A stretch of DNA of 54,062 nucleotides from Bacteroidales bacterium (GTDB taxonomy: Bacteria; Bacteroidota; Bacteroidia; Bacteroidales; Muribaculaceae), in contig CAAGJW010000070.1 of NCBI GenBank assembly GCA_900770215.1, forward strand, positions 1 through 54,062, in the 5' to 3' direction. Positions 34,406 through 42,953 of the stretch are shown here, one piece after another. The notes below the pieces were generated by a model. The model did no database searches. It was not told where the DNA came from and was given only the letters and a program-made list of their open reading frames with translations. Every line of letters starts with the position of its first letter. Positions within the stretch are counted from its first letter, which is position 1. The position numbers and the translations under genes are program-made.

Positions 34406-36208
34406 GCTCTTAGCGCCCACGCGCACGATATAGACGCCGTTGCTCAAGTTCTGGCCGTCAATCACATTGCTGCCAGCCTCGAGAGAAGCCACCTTCACCA
34501 CCTGGCCGGCAATGTTGTAAACCGTTGCTTGCGACGGCTCGGTAGCGTCGATCACAAAGTTGCCGCCCTCTACACGTGCCACGATGCCGCTCACGGCCAC
34601 ATCCTTCACGCCTGTAGTCTTGGCACCTTGCGTAGCCACAAAATCAACATCGGCGCCCGGATAAGTCATCTTCACCGTAGCCTCGCGATAGGCATCAATG
34701 TTGGCAGCTGCGGTAAATTTCACATCGGTCACGTGAGTATAATCACCGTCCGACACGCTATCGGTAGCAGCTACGGTGAGCCAGCTTGGCACATTCTCGA
34801 AGGTCCAGTATGACGATGGACGATAGGAGTACAGCTGCACCGTGTGGTCCTCGCCGGCTGGGGCAAACTCATAGGTGCCCGTCTCGTTGTTGTAGTTGTA
34901 ATCGAAGAATGGGTGCTCAATTTGCAGCATGATAGCCAAGCCTGGATAAGAAGTTGAGTTGAGGTAGCTGTTGTGCAGGCCAATGAGCGTGGGAGCGGCA
35001 GTGCCCTTCTTCACACCCACATAGGCCAGCTCGCCAAAGCCCTCGTCGTAGAGGTCGGACGACCTCACCGAGGTAAAGTCGGCCACAGCGTCGACATTGT
35101 AGCCATCTACCACCACAATGATGGGGCTGTCTACGCTCAGGGGAGTGCCTCCATTGGCAGCAGCGATGTCAAATTTCATGACGCCCGAGAATTGCTTGCT
35201 CGTGGTGCTGTAGTAGAAATTGTCGTGCATGCTGGCTTGGGTGGCGGTAAATGTAGCCTTGCCCAGCACCTGGGCACTGGCCAGGCTCACCACATTGTAG
35301 GTAGTGTCGTTGTAGGCAGGCAGAGCATTCACCTTGTAGATAGTGGCGGTAAACACGGCCGAGCCGTTGACGGTGTCGGTCAAGTACAGGTTTTGGAATC
35401 GCACACCCACCTTCTTGATCACATAGGGGTGCTCAGGGGCCTCATAGGCCTGGGCTATCACATTCCAGCCCACCGAGTTCTTGCCAAAGAGCTTGCCGGC
35501 AGCCTGGTTGGCCGAGTCTTGCACCGTTGTGTAATAAGAGCCAGCCTTGATGGTGCCGGTGCGGTTAGACTTGGCGCCGAAGAAGTGGCTGTTGACCCAT
35601 GCTTGCTGAGCGCTGGCAGTGTCAAGCGAACCTGGGTAGTTAGGATAAGTCATGACATAGGCCATCTTGCGTGTTGAGCCATTGTAGCCCACGGGCTGAT
35701 AGGTGATGCTGGTGTCGTTGCCAAAGGCGGTGATAGAGGGCACCGTATCGATCTCAATGCCGTAAGTCACGGCTGCTCTGTTGGTTTTGGGGGTCCACCA
35801 CAAAGCGCCAGTCAGCCACGAGGCGGCAGTATTATACTGGATTGCCCACTGCACGCTGTCGGCGTTGGCCGAAGCGTTGGTATAAGTGCTTGACTTATAT
35901 GGGAAAGCAGCGATATAGGGAGCATACCACGTGCTATAGCTCTTGTTGCCGTCGGTGGTAATCACCGATGCCCAGAAAGCACCTGCCGGGCGATAATACC
36001 AAGGGGTGGGGTTCACACCCGAGACCTTGCGCGATTGCCTTATCTCGGCTGGCGAGAGGAAGTGCGCTTCCTCCTGGGCAGCCTCAGTCATTTCTTCCTG
36101 TGAATTGTCATTGTCGAGTGCGTAGGGTTGCACTTGCTCAACCTTAGGTTGCGCGGTCGCGGTAGCTGCTACAGCAAGAGCGCCTGCAAAGAGTAATAAT
36201 TTATTCAT
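34388..36208 (-). CDS. T9SS-exported protein of unknown function, paralogue 2
   Basis: A 606-residue secreted protein with signal peptide MNKLLLFAGALAVAATATAQ. It follows the same plan as paralogue 1: PTPWYYRPAGAFWAS early, HSYLNSTSYPGLAIMLQIEHP in the middle, VKMTYPGADVDFVATQG, and a C-terminal T9SS type A tail (ATVYNIAGQVVKV, NLSNGVYIVRVGAKSVKVVK). By eye it is roughly half identical to paralogue 1. No catalytic motif is evident. Its 3' flank carries the thrC relic. Confidence 0.82.
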   Translation of the reverse strand: MNKLLLFAGALAVAATATAQPKVEQVQPYALDNDNSQEEMTEAAQEEAHFLSPAEIRQSRKVSGVNPTPWYYRPAGAFWASVITTDGNKSYSTWYAPYIAAFPYKSSTYTNASANADSVQWAIQYNTAASWLTGALWWTPKTNRAAVTYGIEIDTVPSITAFGNDTSITYQPVGYNGSTRKMAYVMTYPNYPGSLDTASAQQAWVNSHFFGAKSNRTGTIKAGSYYTTVQDSANQAAGKLFGKNSVGWNVIAQAYEAPEHPYVIKKVGVRFQNLYLTDTVNGSAVFTATIYKVNALPAYNDTTYNVVSLASAQVLGKATFTATQASMHDNFYYSTTSKQFSGVMKFDIAAANGGTPLSVDSPIIVVVDGYNVDAVADFTSVRSSDLYDEGFGELAYVGVKKGTAAPTLIGLHNSYLNSTSYPGLAIMLQIEHPFFDYNYNNETGTYEFAPAGEDHTVQLYSYRPSSYWTFENVPSWLTVAATDSVSDGDYTHVTDVKFTAAANIDAYREATVKMTYPGADVDFVATQGAKTTGVKDVAVSGIVARVEGGNFVIDATEPSQATVYNIAGQVVKVASLEAGSNVIDGQNLSNGVYIVRVGAKSVKVVK

Positions 36209-36676
36209 AAGCCTGAACTTTTATAAATAATAACAAACTGACTTTTTCAAACAATTTTTCCCAAACTTCACAACGCTAAATTACAAAAAAATTACAATTA
36301 AATAGCAAACTCGCCAATATCGTGAAAAAATTCCATAAAACAAGCCCTATTTGCAAACAAATATCAACGCAACACCACTCATCAAGGTAGTCCCCCCCCT
36401 TCTGATATCAGCACTCGGGCGAAATGCAAAATTCCTGCTGGAAGGAAATCCAAAGCCATCTTCCTCCCACACATGGCCGCCGTGCAGTAATTTAAAATGG
36501 ATTGCAAGCGTTGAGCTCTCACACGTGAGAGCTGCGACACCACGGCAAGTGCCGGGATGTCGCAGCTCACGCAAAAGGCAGACTAAATTGAATGGTCACT
36601 TTCAGAGAGAGAGGGGGGTGAAGGTAGCGTGATGCCCGCAGTCTCATTGCAAGCATCGCTGCCGCTTGCCTGGCGA
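36209..36676. other. Intergenic region with two overlapping hairpins
   Basis: No gene is supported in these 468 bp. The part next to T9SS protein 2 is AT-rich. A run of eight C lies at 36392-36399. At 36514-36533 is a near-perfect palindrome (AGCTCTCAC, 2-nt loop, GTGAGAGCT). At 36530-36567 is a second stem AGCTGCGACA/TGTCGCAGCT whose loop contains a further CGGCA/TGCCG pair. The two stems share bases 36530-36533 and cannot both form completely. They lie downstream of the leucine-rich-repeat gene and upstream of T9SS protein 2. Confidence 0.55.
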
Positions 36677-37992
36677 TCAACGCGTGTAGAGCACTTTCTT
36701 GCCTCCCGCAATATACACTTGCCCAGGCTGTGGATGCTCCACCCGCCGGCCCATGAGGTCGTAGATGGCTCTGCTGGCCGGGCTGGCGGCGGCATTCACC
36801 TCGACAAGGCCCGTCGTGGGGAAGTCGCCCGCATCGAGCTCGTAGATATAGGTGAAGCTGCTCCAACCCCAGGTGCTGGTATACTTGGCCAGGGTGCCCT
36901 TGGGCACATAGAGCGTCACGCTGTGGGTCGTGTTGTTGTCCTGGAATGGCATTTCGCTTGTAATGTCCTTGTTGCACACGGGCGGCTCCTGCACGGGGCA
37001 GTACACCCTGGTCAAGCCGGGCATGTGCATGAAGCTGCCGGCGCCCAGCCGCTTCAAGCTGCGGGGCAGCACAAGCTGCTTAATCGAGTCGCCCGCGCCA
37101 TCAAAGGCGTGGAAGTCGATCTCCTCAACCCCCTCGGGCAGATTGATGCAGGTCAACGCATGGCAGCCTGCAAAAGCCAGTTTGCCTATATACTTCACCG
37201 TCGATGGCAGGTACACGTCATTGAGCTGCGAGCATATCTCGGCAACAGCATTGGGGATGCTGTCGATCCCATCGGCAAAGCGCAGCGTCGCGAGCTGCCT
37301 ATTGGCATAGAACAAGTTTTTACCCATTTTTTTGCACGACGCGGGCAGTGTCACCTCGGTGAGCTTGCAACTTTCAAATGCCGACGAGCCTATTTTTCCA
37401 GCCCCTCGGGGAAAGCCAGCGGAGAGGTTTTGAGCTTCTGGCATGAGTAAAACGCACTGTTGCCAATGGCCCGCAGTTTCGACGGCAGCACAATCTCCTC
37501 CAATCTCATAGAATTTCCAAACGCATAATTGCCGATGCTGTCCAATTCTTGTGGCAATATCAGCCTCTTCAGCTTGGTGGTGTAAAGAATGTCGTGTTCG
37601 CCGTCAAATTGGTCGGAATGGTAAAAAGCATTCCTCGGAATGACGCCATTAGCCACCACTGCCTGCCTCAGGTTGAGCGCCGTGAGCCGGCCATTGTAGG
37701 TGGCTTCATACATCGTGTTGAAGTCGCTGTCGTCGACAGGGCCTGTCACAACAAGCGAGTCAACCTTGTAGATGTTGTCGCCCAGCAACTGTGCGAGCTG
37801 GCCTGCACGCGTCATGTTGGCCGTAAAGGCCACCATCGTATCCTGCGCAGAAGCTGGGGTTATCACACGCACCTCGACCTTGCCGGGTGCAATTCTTGCT
37901 GCGCTGGCCTGCGACACGTCATGCATTTCGGCACGGGAAATTGCAGGGATTAAACAGCTTACAAAAAAGAGCGAAAATAACCCCCCCCTCAT
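36677..37992 (-). pseudogene. BspA-like leucine-rich-repeat exported protein, frameshifted
   Basis: Two overlapping frames make one protein. The first (37992-37390, 200 residues) has a signal peptide (MRGGLFSLFFVSCLIPAISRAE) and LRR_5 repeats such as LKRLILPQELDSIGNYAF. It stops at TAG within EGLEK. The second frame (from about 37395 to 36677) continues with IGSSAFESCKLTEVTLP and further repeats, then ends IYDLMGRRVEHPQPGQVYIAG. One missing A in the A5 run at 37393-37397 would explain the break, since six A restore the frame. The start region also holds a run of eight G (37981-37988, codons 2-4). It may be a pseudogene, a slippage-prone gene or a sequencing error. Confidence 0.8.
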
Positions 37993-38154
37993 AATCCTTT
38001 GATTTTGTGCGTGTTGTGAAACAGTCTGGATATCCAGGGTGATTTTTTTGGCTATTATTTGGGTTTAATGGCCTAAATATATAACAACTTTTTAAATTAT
38101 GCAAATTTTCTTGCAAAAATTTTGCAAAATTTTAACTTTTTACAAAGATGCTGA

Positions 38155-38189
38155 ATAAAATAAAAGGGTGGCCCAGTACTGAGCCACCC
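38155..38189 (-). terminator. Terminator of T9SS protein 3
   Basis: Stem GGGTGGC/GCCACCC (38166-38172 with 38183-38189), with a self-complementary CAGTACTG in the loop, is followed on the minus strand by TTTTATTTTATT. It lies about 35 bp after the stop codon. Confidence 0.75.
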
Positions 38190-38222
38190 CTCTCAGGTTA
38201 AATTTTTATGATAGGATAAGAT

Positions 38223-40055
38223 TTACTTCACAACCTTTACGGTCTTGTTGCCAACCTTCACCAGGTATACACCGTTGCTTAGGCTTTGGCCGTCGACGAC
38301 GTTGCTGCCCTCGCTCAGTGTAGCCTCGCGCACGAGCTGGCCGGCCACATTGTAAACCTCGGCTTGAGCGCCTGCGGTAGCGTTGATCACGAAGTCGCCG
38401 TTCTCAACACGCACAACCACGTTGCTGGTAGCCACCTGGTTCACGCCGCTCACGTTGCCCTGAGTCACATAGACAAACTGCTCGGCGCCAGGATAAGAAA
38501 CCCTGACGGTAGCAGCACGGCCAGTCACGCCTGCAGGCAGAGCCTCGGCAGTGAGCACCATGTGAGAGTGACCAGTGTACTCATCGTTGGCGGTAGAGTC
38601 GCTCAGCGTGTAGGTGAGCCACGATGGCAGGTCGTTGCCGTCCTTGTCGGCCACGGTCCACTCGTCGCTGGCGTGAGTCGAGTAGAACTCAACGTCGTTC
38701 TTGCCACCGTTGGCAGCAAACTCAACATTCTTGCCAATGGGCTCGCCAGTCTTGCTGTTGGTATACCAGAAGTCAAGCACAGGATACTCCACATCGAGGA
38801 AGATCGTGGGAGCGGTCACACCCAGGGGAGACGAGAAGAAGTTGTCAAGACCATACTCGGCCGAGATGCTGTCCTTATCGTTGATGTGCAGCATGTAGCC
38901 GTGCTGGCCATAGCCCTCGTCGTACTGGTCGCAAGAGATGAGCATCGTCCACGAGTCGATGTTGTCGTTGTCGTAGCCGCTTAGCACAATTGCATAAGCA
39001 TAGTCGATGTCGAGCGTAACATCATAGGGCAGACCTGCCTCAACCTCTTGGAAGGTGAAGGGGATCAGGCCAGCCTCGGCCATAGTGGTATCGAGAGTGG
39101 CAGTAGCAGTGCCCATGAGGTCATCGAGTACCAGCGAGTCGAGGCTGCCAATGGTAGAAGCCACCTTGTGAACCTTGTAGAGGCGTGCAGTGAGCTTGGC
39201 GTCGCCCGTGCCCTTGTAGTTAGTATAGGCCACCTGCAGGCCGCGCAGTGCATAGCGGGTGGCGGGCTTCTCTACATACATGGCCATGGCGTTCCAGCCA
39301 CTCCAGTTGCGGCCAAACCAGCAGCCATTGGTGTTGCCATCGGCATCCTTAGCACCAGTGTAGTACACCACACCGCGAGAGTTGCCCTGGCGCGTGCCGG
39401 CACTGAACCACTTGGGCGACAAATAGGCCTTGACATTTTGCGACTTATAGGCTTCTTCCATATAGGCAATAGGATCGGAGTTGTAGCCCACAAGCGACTC
39501 ATAGTCGGTTGTAGTCTTCTTCTGAGTGTCGTAGTAGTGACCCGTCATCTTGTAGACGTCGGTGTTGGTGCCATTGATGGCGGTGAGGGCAGGAGCATAG
39601 GCACTCTCGCGCACCATGGTGTTGATGAGCAGGTTGGTAGCAGTGCTGTTGCGCACGGTGAACGAGTCGACATCGGTGTCGTACTGCTCCCACTCCCAGC
39701 TGTAGCTCTTAGCACCTGTAGAGGCGTTGGTATAGGTCACATCTTTCATGACGGGATTCCAAAGCAGGGCGTTGTAGAAGGCACCAAGCTGGTCGCTCAT
39801 GCTGCGATACATCGAGCCGGCAGGACGGTTGTACCAAGCCTTGAGTGTGGCATCGGCACGGCGCTTGGCATTGGCCTTGCGCTGAGCGGGAGTGGCCATA
39901 GTGGCAACCTCGCTGTAGTTTTGGAAGGGTTGAACTGCGTCGACCGAAGCCGGGAAGCTCGACAGAGCAGGCAGGGTCTTAGCAACAACGGGCTGAGCGT
40001 CGACAGCGGTGGCTGCCATGAGCGCTGCAGCGGCTAATAGTAAACTCTTTTTCAT
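38223..40055 (-). CDS. T9SS-exported protein of unknown function, paralogue 3
   Basis: A 610-residue secreted protein with signal peptide MKKSLLLAAAALMAATAVDAQ. It shares with the other two a WYNRPAGSMYRSM motif, a TYTNASTGAKSYSW segment reminiscent of PKD-like folds, VRVSYPGAEQFVYVTQG late in the chain, and the T9SS type A tail (AEVYNVAGQLVREATL, SLSNGVYLVKVGNKT). It is more diverged than paralogues 1 and 2, and its terminator is unrelated. It lies directly downstream of the SusCD operon, separated by a terminator. Function unknown. Confidence 0.82.
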   Translation of the reverse strand: MKKSLLLAAAALMAATAVDAQPVVAKTLPALSSFPASVDAVQPFQNYSEVATMATPAQRKANAKRRADATLKAWYNRPAGSMYRSMSDQLGAFYNALLWNPVMKDVTYTNASTGAKSYSWEWEQYDTDVDSFTVRNSTATNLLINTMVRESAYAPALTAINGTNTDVYKMTGHYYDTQKKTTTDYESLVGYNSDPIAYMEEAYKSQNVKAYLSPKWFSAGTRQGNSRGVVYYTGAKDADGNTNGCWFGRNWSGWNAMAMYVEKPATRYALRGLQVAYTNYKGTGDAKLTARLYKVHKVASTIGSLDSLVLDDLMGTATATLDTTMAEAGLIPFTFQEVEAGLPYDVTLDIDYAYAIVLSGYDNDNIDSWTMLISCDQYDEGYGQHGYMLHINDKDSISAEYGLDNFFSSPLGVTAPTIFLDVEYPVLDFWYTNSKTGEPIGKNVEFAANGGKNDVEFYSTHASDEWTVADKDGNDLPSWLTYTLSDSTANDEYTGHSHMVLTAEALPAGVTGRAATVRVSYPGAEQFVYVTQGNVSGVNQVATSNVVVRVENGDFVINATAGAQAEVYNVAGQLVREATLSEGSNVVDGQSLSNGVYLVKVGNKTVKVVK

Positions 40056-40124
40056 AATAGATTACTTTAAAGAATTAATTAATAAAATAAAACTTAGTTT
40101 TCAATTAAAAAATCAAGCAATTGT

Positions 40125-40167
40125 CATCTTGAGAGTGCCTCGATGGTGCCGCGGCACCCTCAAGATG
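40125..40167 (-). terminator. Probable terminator of the SusCD operon
   Basis: A 15-bp stem (40125-40139 with 40153-40167; CATCTTGAG...CTCAAGATG) has a single G-U position when read on the minus strand. It starts about 17 bp after the DUF4302 gene stop. A TTTTTT stretch follows about 10 nt later. Confidence 0.65.
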
Positions 40168-40183
40168 GCAACGAGAGTGTCGT

Positions 40184-41602
40184 CTACGGGTTGTAGACGT
40201 TGATCTTGATAAAGCTATCGGCATTGCCCTGGTCGGCCATTGTGATCGCTATCGGGGCAAGCAAGTCGGTCGTGGTGAGCGAGAACGAGGTGGCGGCAAG
40301 GTCGTCGATAAAGGCCTTGAGGCCCGGCACGTTGTTGTAGTAGGTCTTGCCGTAGACGTAGCTCACCTGCTTGGTGTCGCTGTAGACGGGGTCGTCGAAG
40401 TCGAACGAGAACTTCACCGTGTTGTGGTCGACCCTGGTGATGTTGGCAATGATGATGCCTGTGGCCTTCACCGTCTGCTTCCTCGAGTTTTTAAACGTGA
40501 AGGGGAAGGTGAGCTCATAGCGACCAGCTGTGGCATTCCAGCCGAAATACATCGACGAGATGGCCGAGGTGCTGTAGCCTCTCAAGTCGGTCACCATGGT
40601 GTTGTACTCGTCGAGGAACCTGCCGCCCAGGCCCGATGTGCCCAAGGCGAGCTTCCACGACATATTCTCGCTGGCAACGCAACCACTCAGGTAGTCGGCC
40701 GTGATAGTGGTCTTGTTGTCGTCGGTGCACAGCAGCGAGCCGTCGGCCTGGCGCACGAAGTGCTGCACGCTGTAGTCGTTGCCATCGATCGAGTCGTGCA
40801 GGACCATGGGCGACATCAAGGAGAGGCCGGTGCGGGTGATGATGAAGTTGTGCGTCGTGGTCTGAACAATGGGGTCGCCATTCTCGGGATACACGCTCAT
40901 GATCGACGTGGCGCCGTTGAGCACCACATAGCGCGAGCCGCCTGGCAGGTTGATGTAGTTCTCGGCGATGTTGGCGTTGAAGAAGCTGTCGGCCATGGCA
41001 GTCACCTCGTTCATGTAGGTCTGGTCGTCGGTCGTGGCCGGGATGCGGGTCATGACCATGTTCACCTCGTGCTTCTTGCCCTGCAGGTAGAGCGTGTCGC
41101 CGTTGTCGCTGTACTTCATGATGTCGAACTCATAGTCGCCATTGTGACCGTGTCCACCCTCGTTGACAGTGGTCGAGGGCAGGTCGGCAGGATCGGCAAA
41201 AATGTGGAAGATGGAGTTGTAGGAGTTGAACGAGAGCACCGGGCCATTGTCGGTGATCACCTCCCACAGCGAGGTCTCGCTGGCATAGTAGGGCGTGGTG
41301 CTCGTCGGGTCGCCCGTCTTGGCCTTGCCTATCCACTCGTTTTGGCCAGCCATGGTGACGGTGCCGTTCTTGTTGAACGTCATCACATAGACGTAGCCTG
41401 GCTCGTCGCTGGTGGTGAAGTACTCCAGCTCCCACTTGCCGCCATTCTGGGTGAGGATGTCGCTATACTTTGTGATGGTGCCGGCCAGGCGATTGGCGGC
41501 ATTCTCATTGAAGATGTCATCCTCCTCGTGGTTGCAAGAGCTCAGCCCGAGCGAGCCCATGGCCACGAGAGCAATTACTGATATATTAAGGAATTTCTTC
41601 AT
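40184..41602 (-). CDS. DUF4302 domain-containing lipoprotein
   Basis: A 472-residue lipoprotein with lipobox ending at Cys23 (GSLGLSSC). The N-terminal half fits DUF4302: NRLAGTITKYSDILTQNGGKW, then YVYVMTFNKNGTVTMAG and LSFNSYNSIFHIFADP. These proteins are found as surface lipoproteins encoded with SusC/SusD pairs and a zinc metallohydrolase, as here. The substrate is unknown. It is the last gene of the operon. Confidence 0.85.
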   Translation of the reverse strand: MKKFLNISVIALVAMGSLGLSSCNHEEDDIFNENAANRLAGTITKYSDILTQNGGKWELEYFTTSDEPGYVYVMTFNKNGTVTMAGQNEWIGKAKTGDPTSTTPYYASETSLWEVITDNGPVLSFNSYNSIFHIFADPADLPSTTVNEGGHGHNGDYEFDIMKYSDNGDTLYLQGKKHEVNMVMTRIPATTDDQTYMNEVTAMADSFFNANIAENYINLPGGSRYVVLNGATSIMSVYPENGDPIVQTTTHNFIITRTGLSLMSPMVLHDSIDGNDYSVQHFVRQADGSLLCTDDNKTTITADYLSGCVASENMSWKLALGTSGLGGRFLDEYNTMVTDLRGYSTSAISSMYFGWNATAGRYELTFPFTFKNSRKQTVKATGIIIANITRVDHNTVKFSFDFDDPVYSDTKQVSYVYGKTYYNNVPGLKAFIDDLAATSFSLTTTDLLAPIAITMADQGNADSFIKINVYNP

Positions 41603-41659
41603 TATCTTGATAAAATTGATTTACTGGTGGAACAATTACTCACACTGTGTCTCTTTGCG

Positions 41660-42928
41660 TCATTTCACATCATCGATTTGCTTGCGCAGCGCGTTGATGT
41701 CGTAGTTGTGCTGGCGCTTCTGCACCTCGCGATGCAAGGCATCGAGATCGATGTTCCAGGAGTCGAGGAACCACTGGCGTATGATGGCCAGCTTGGAGAT
41801 GATGGCCTCGTTGCCCTTCACGCCGTCGGTGTCTTCAACATCGTGGATGAGCAGCGGGATGCGTATGCGCGAGCCGTCGAGGTCGAGCAGGTAGCCGCCG
41901 GCATCGACCGGACGCCCCTTGGCATCGTGATAGGCAGTGCTGTCGCTGTTGATGGTGTAGGGGGCGGTGCCCATGTAGTAGTTGTTGGAGTAGCGCATGC
42001 TGCCGTTGAGCGAGTTGTAGGCCACCTTCACTGTGTCGCCGTCGGGGGTCACATAGTCGCGAGCCTCGTCGACCGAAGCATACTTGATGTTGTCGTCGTT
42101 CACCTCGTTGTTGGTGTAGTAGCAGTAGCGATAAGCACGGCCGCTGTTGGCGTCGTAGTACCAGCCGTGGCTGGCATCGTCGAGCAGCTGTGCCCACTCC
42201 TCGTCGCTATAGGTGATGTAGAGGGCCGTGGTCTCGGCATAGTCCTCACGATACTGGCTCGATGCATAGGGGTCGACAAAGCCGAGCGAGCGCACCACAT
42301 AGGTATTCTTGGAAGCCCAGTTGGTGCCGTCGTACTTGCCGTTGCTCACCAGGTTGAAAGTGACGGGGTAACTCTTCTTCTGGTGCAGAATGTGGGTAAA
42401 CTCGTGGTGCATGACCTTGAAGCAGATGTTGTTGAGCGACTCGTAGCTGTTGACATCGATGTCGTTGACCTGATAGAGCGAGATCTTGACACCGCCCTCG
42501 GCCAGACCTTGAATGATAGAGCCGTCGGTCTCATAGGCCGGCGAGCCAATGATGTGGATCATGCGGGGCGAGTTCTGCTTCAAGAACTCGATGCTGTCGC
42601 CAGCCACAGCCTTGTAGGCGTCAAACCACATGTACTTGGCCAGCACGGCCACGTCCTCGGCCTTCTGGAAGGAGGCTGGGATGACGTTGTAGTTCATGTT
42701 GGTGCTGATGTCCTTCATCTTGTACACATACTGCAAGTTGTAGGGCTGGAGGTAGTTTTGCTGCAGCCACTTGTCGAACTTGTAGGTATAGGCTGTAGAG
42801 TCGAGCTCGCTGCCTGGATCAGGGAAGATGGTTGGACCCAGGTCGTCGTCGCTACACGAGGAAAGCGTCATCGTGCAAGCGGCCATCATCAATGCTGATG
42901 AGAGAATATATTTGATTGATTTCATCAT
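41660..42928 (-). CDS. SusCD-associated zinc metallohydrolase lipoprotein
   Basis: A 422-residue lipoprotein with lipobox near Cys25 (MTLSSC). It has a gluzincin-type zinc motif HEFTH at 175-179 and a downstream REDYAE (227-232) that may supply the third ligand. It resembles the substrate import-associated zinc metallohydrolase family that travels with TonB-dependent receptor genes in Bacteroidetes. It probably cuts a peptide or glycopeptide at the cell surface before SusCD uptake (inference). The start may be either of the two adjacent ATGs, 42928 or 42925. Confidence 0.86.
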   Translation of the reverse strand: MMKSIKYILSSALMMAACTMTLSSCSDDDLGPTIFPDPGSELDSTAYTYKFDKWLQQNYLQPYNLQYVYKMKDISTNMNYNVIPASFQKAEDVAVLAKYMWFDAYKAVAGDSIEFLKQNSPRMIHIIGSPAYETDGSIIQGLAEGGVKISLYQVNDIDVNSYESLNNICFKVMHHEFTHILHQKKSYPVTFNLVSNGKYDGTNWASKNTYVVRSLGFVDPYASSQYREDYAETTALYITYSDEEWAQLLDDASHGWYYDANSGRAYRYCYYTNNEVNDDNIKYASVDEARDYVTPDGDTVKVAYNSLNGSMRYSNNYYMGTAPYTINSDSTAYHDAKGRPVDAGGYLLDLDGSRIRIPLLIHDVEDTDGVKGNEAIISKLAIIRQWFLDSWNIDLDALHREVQKRQHNYDINALRKQIDDVK

Positions 42929-42953
42929 CTTTCGTTAATATATACTTTACACA

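Noticed and set aside
36351..36632. ORFs on both strands in the gap between the LRR gene and T9SS protein 2
   Set aside because: They run through the hairpin pair and the C8 tract, and no start context or family pattern is visible.
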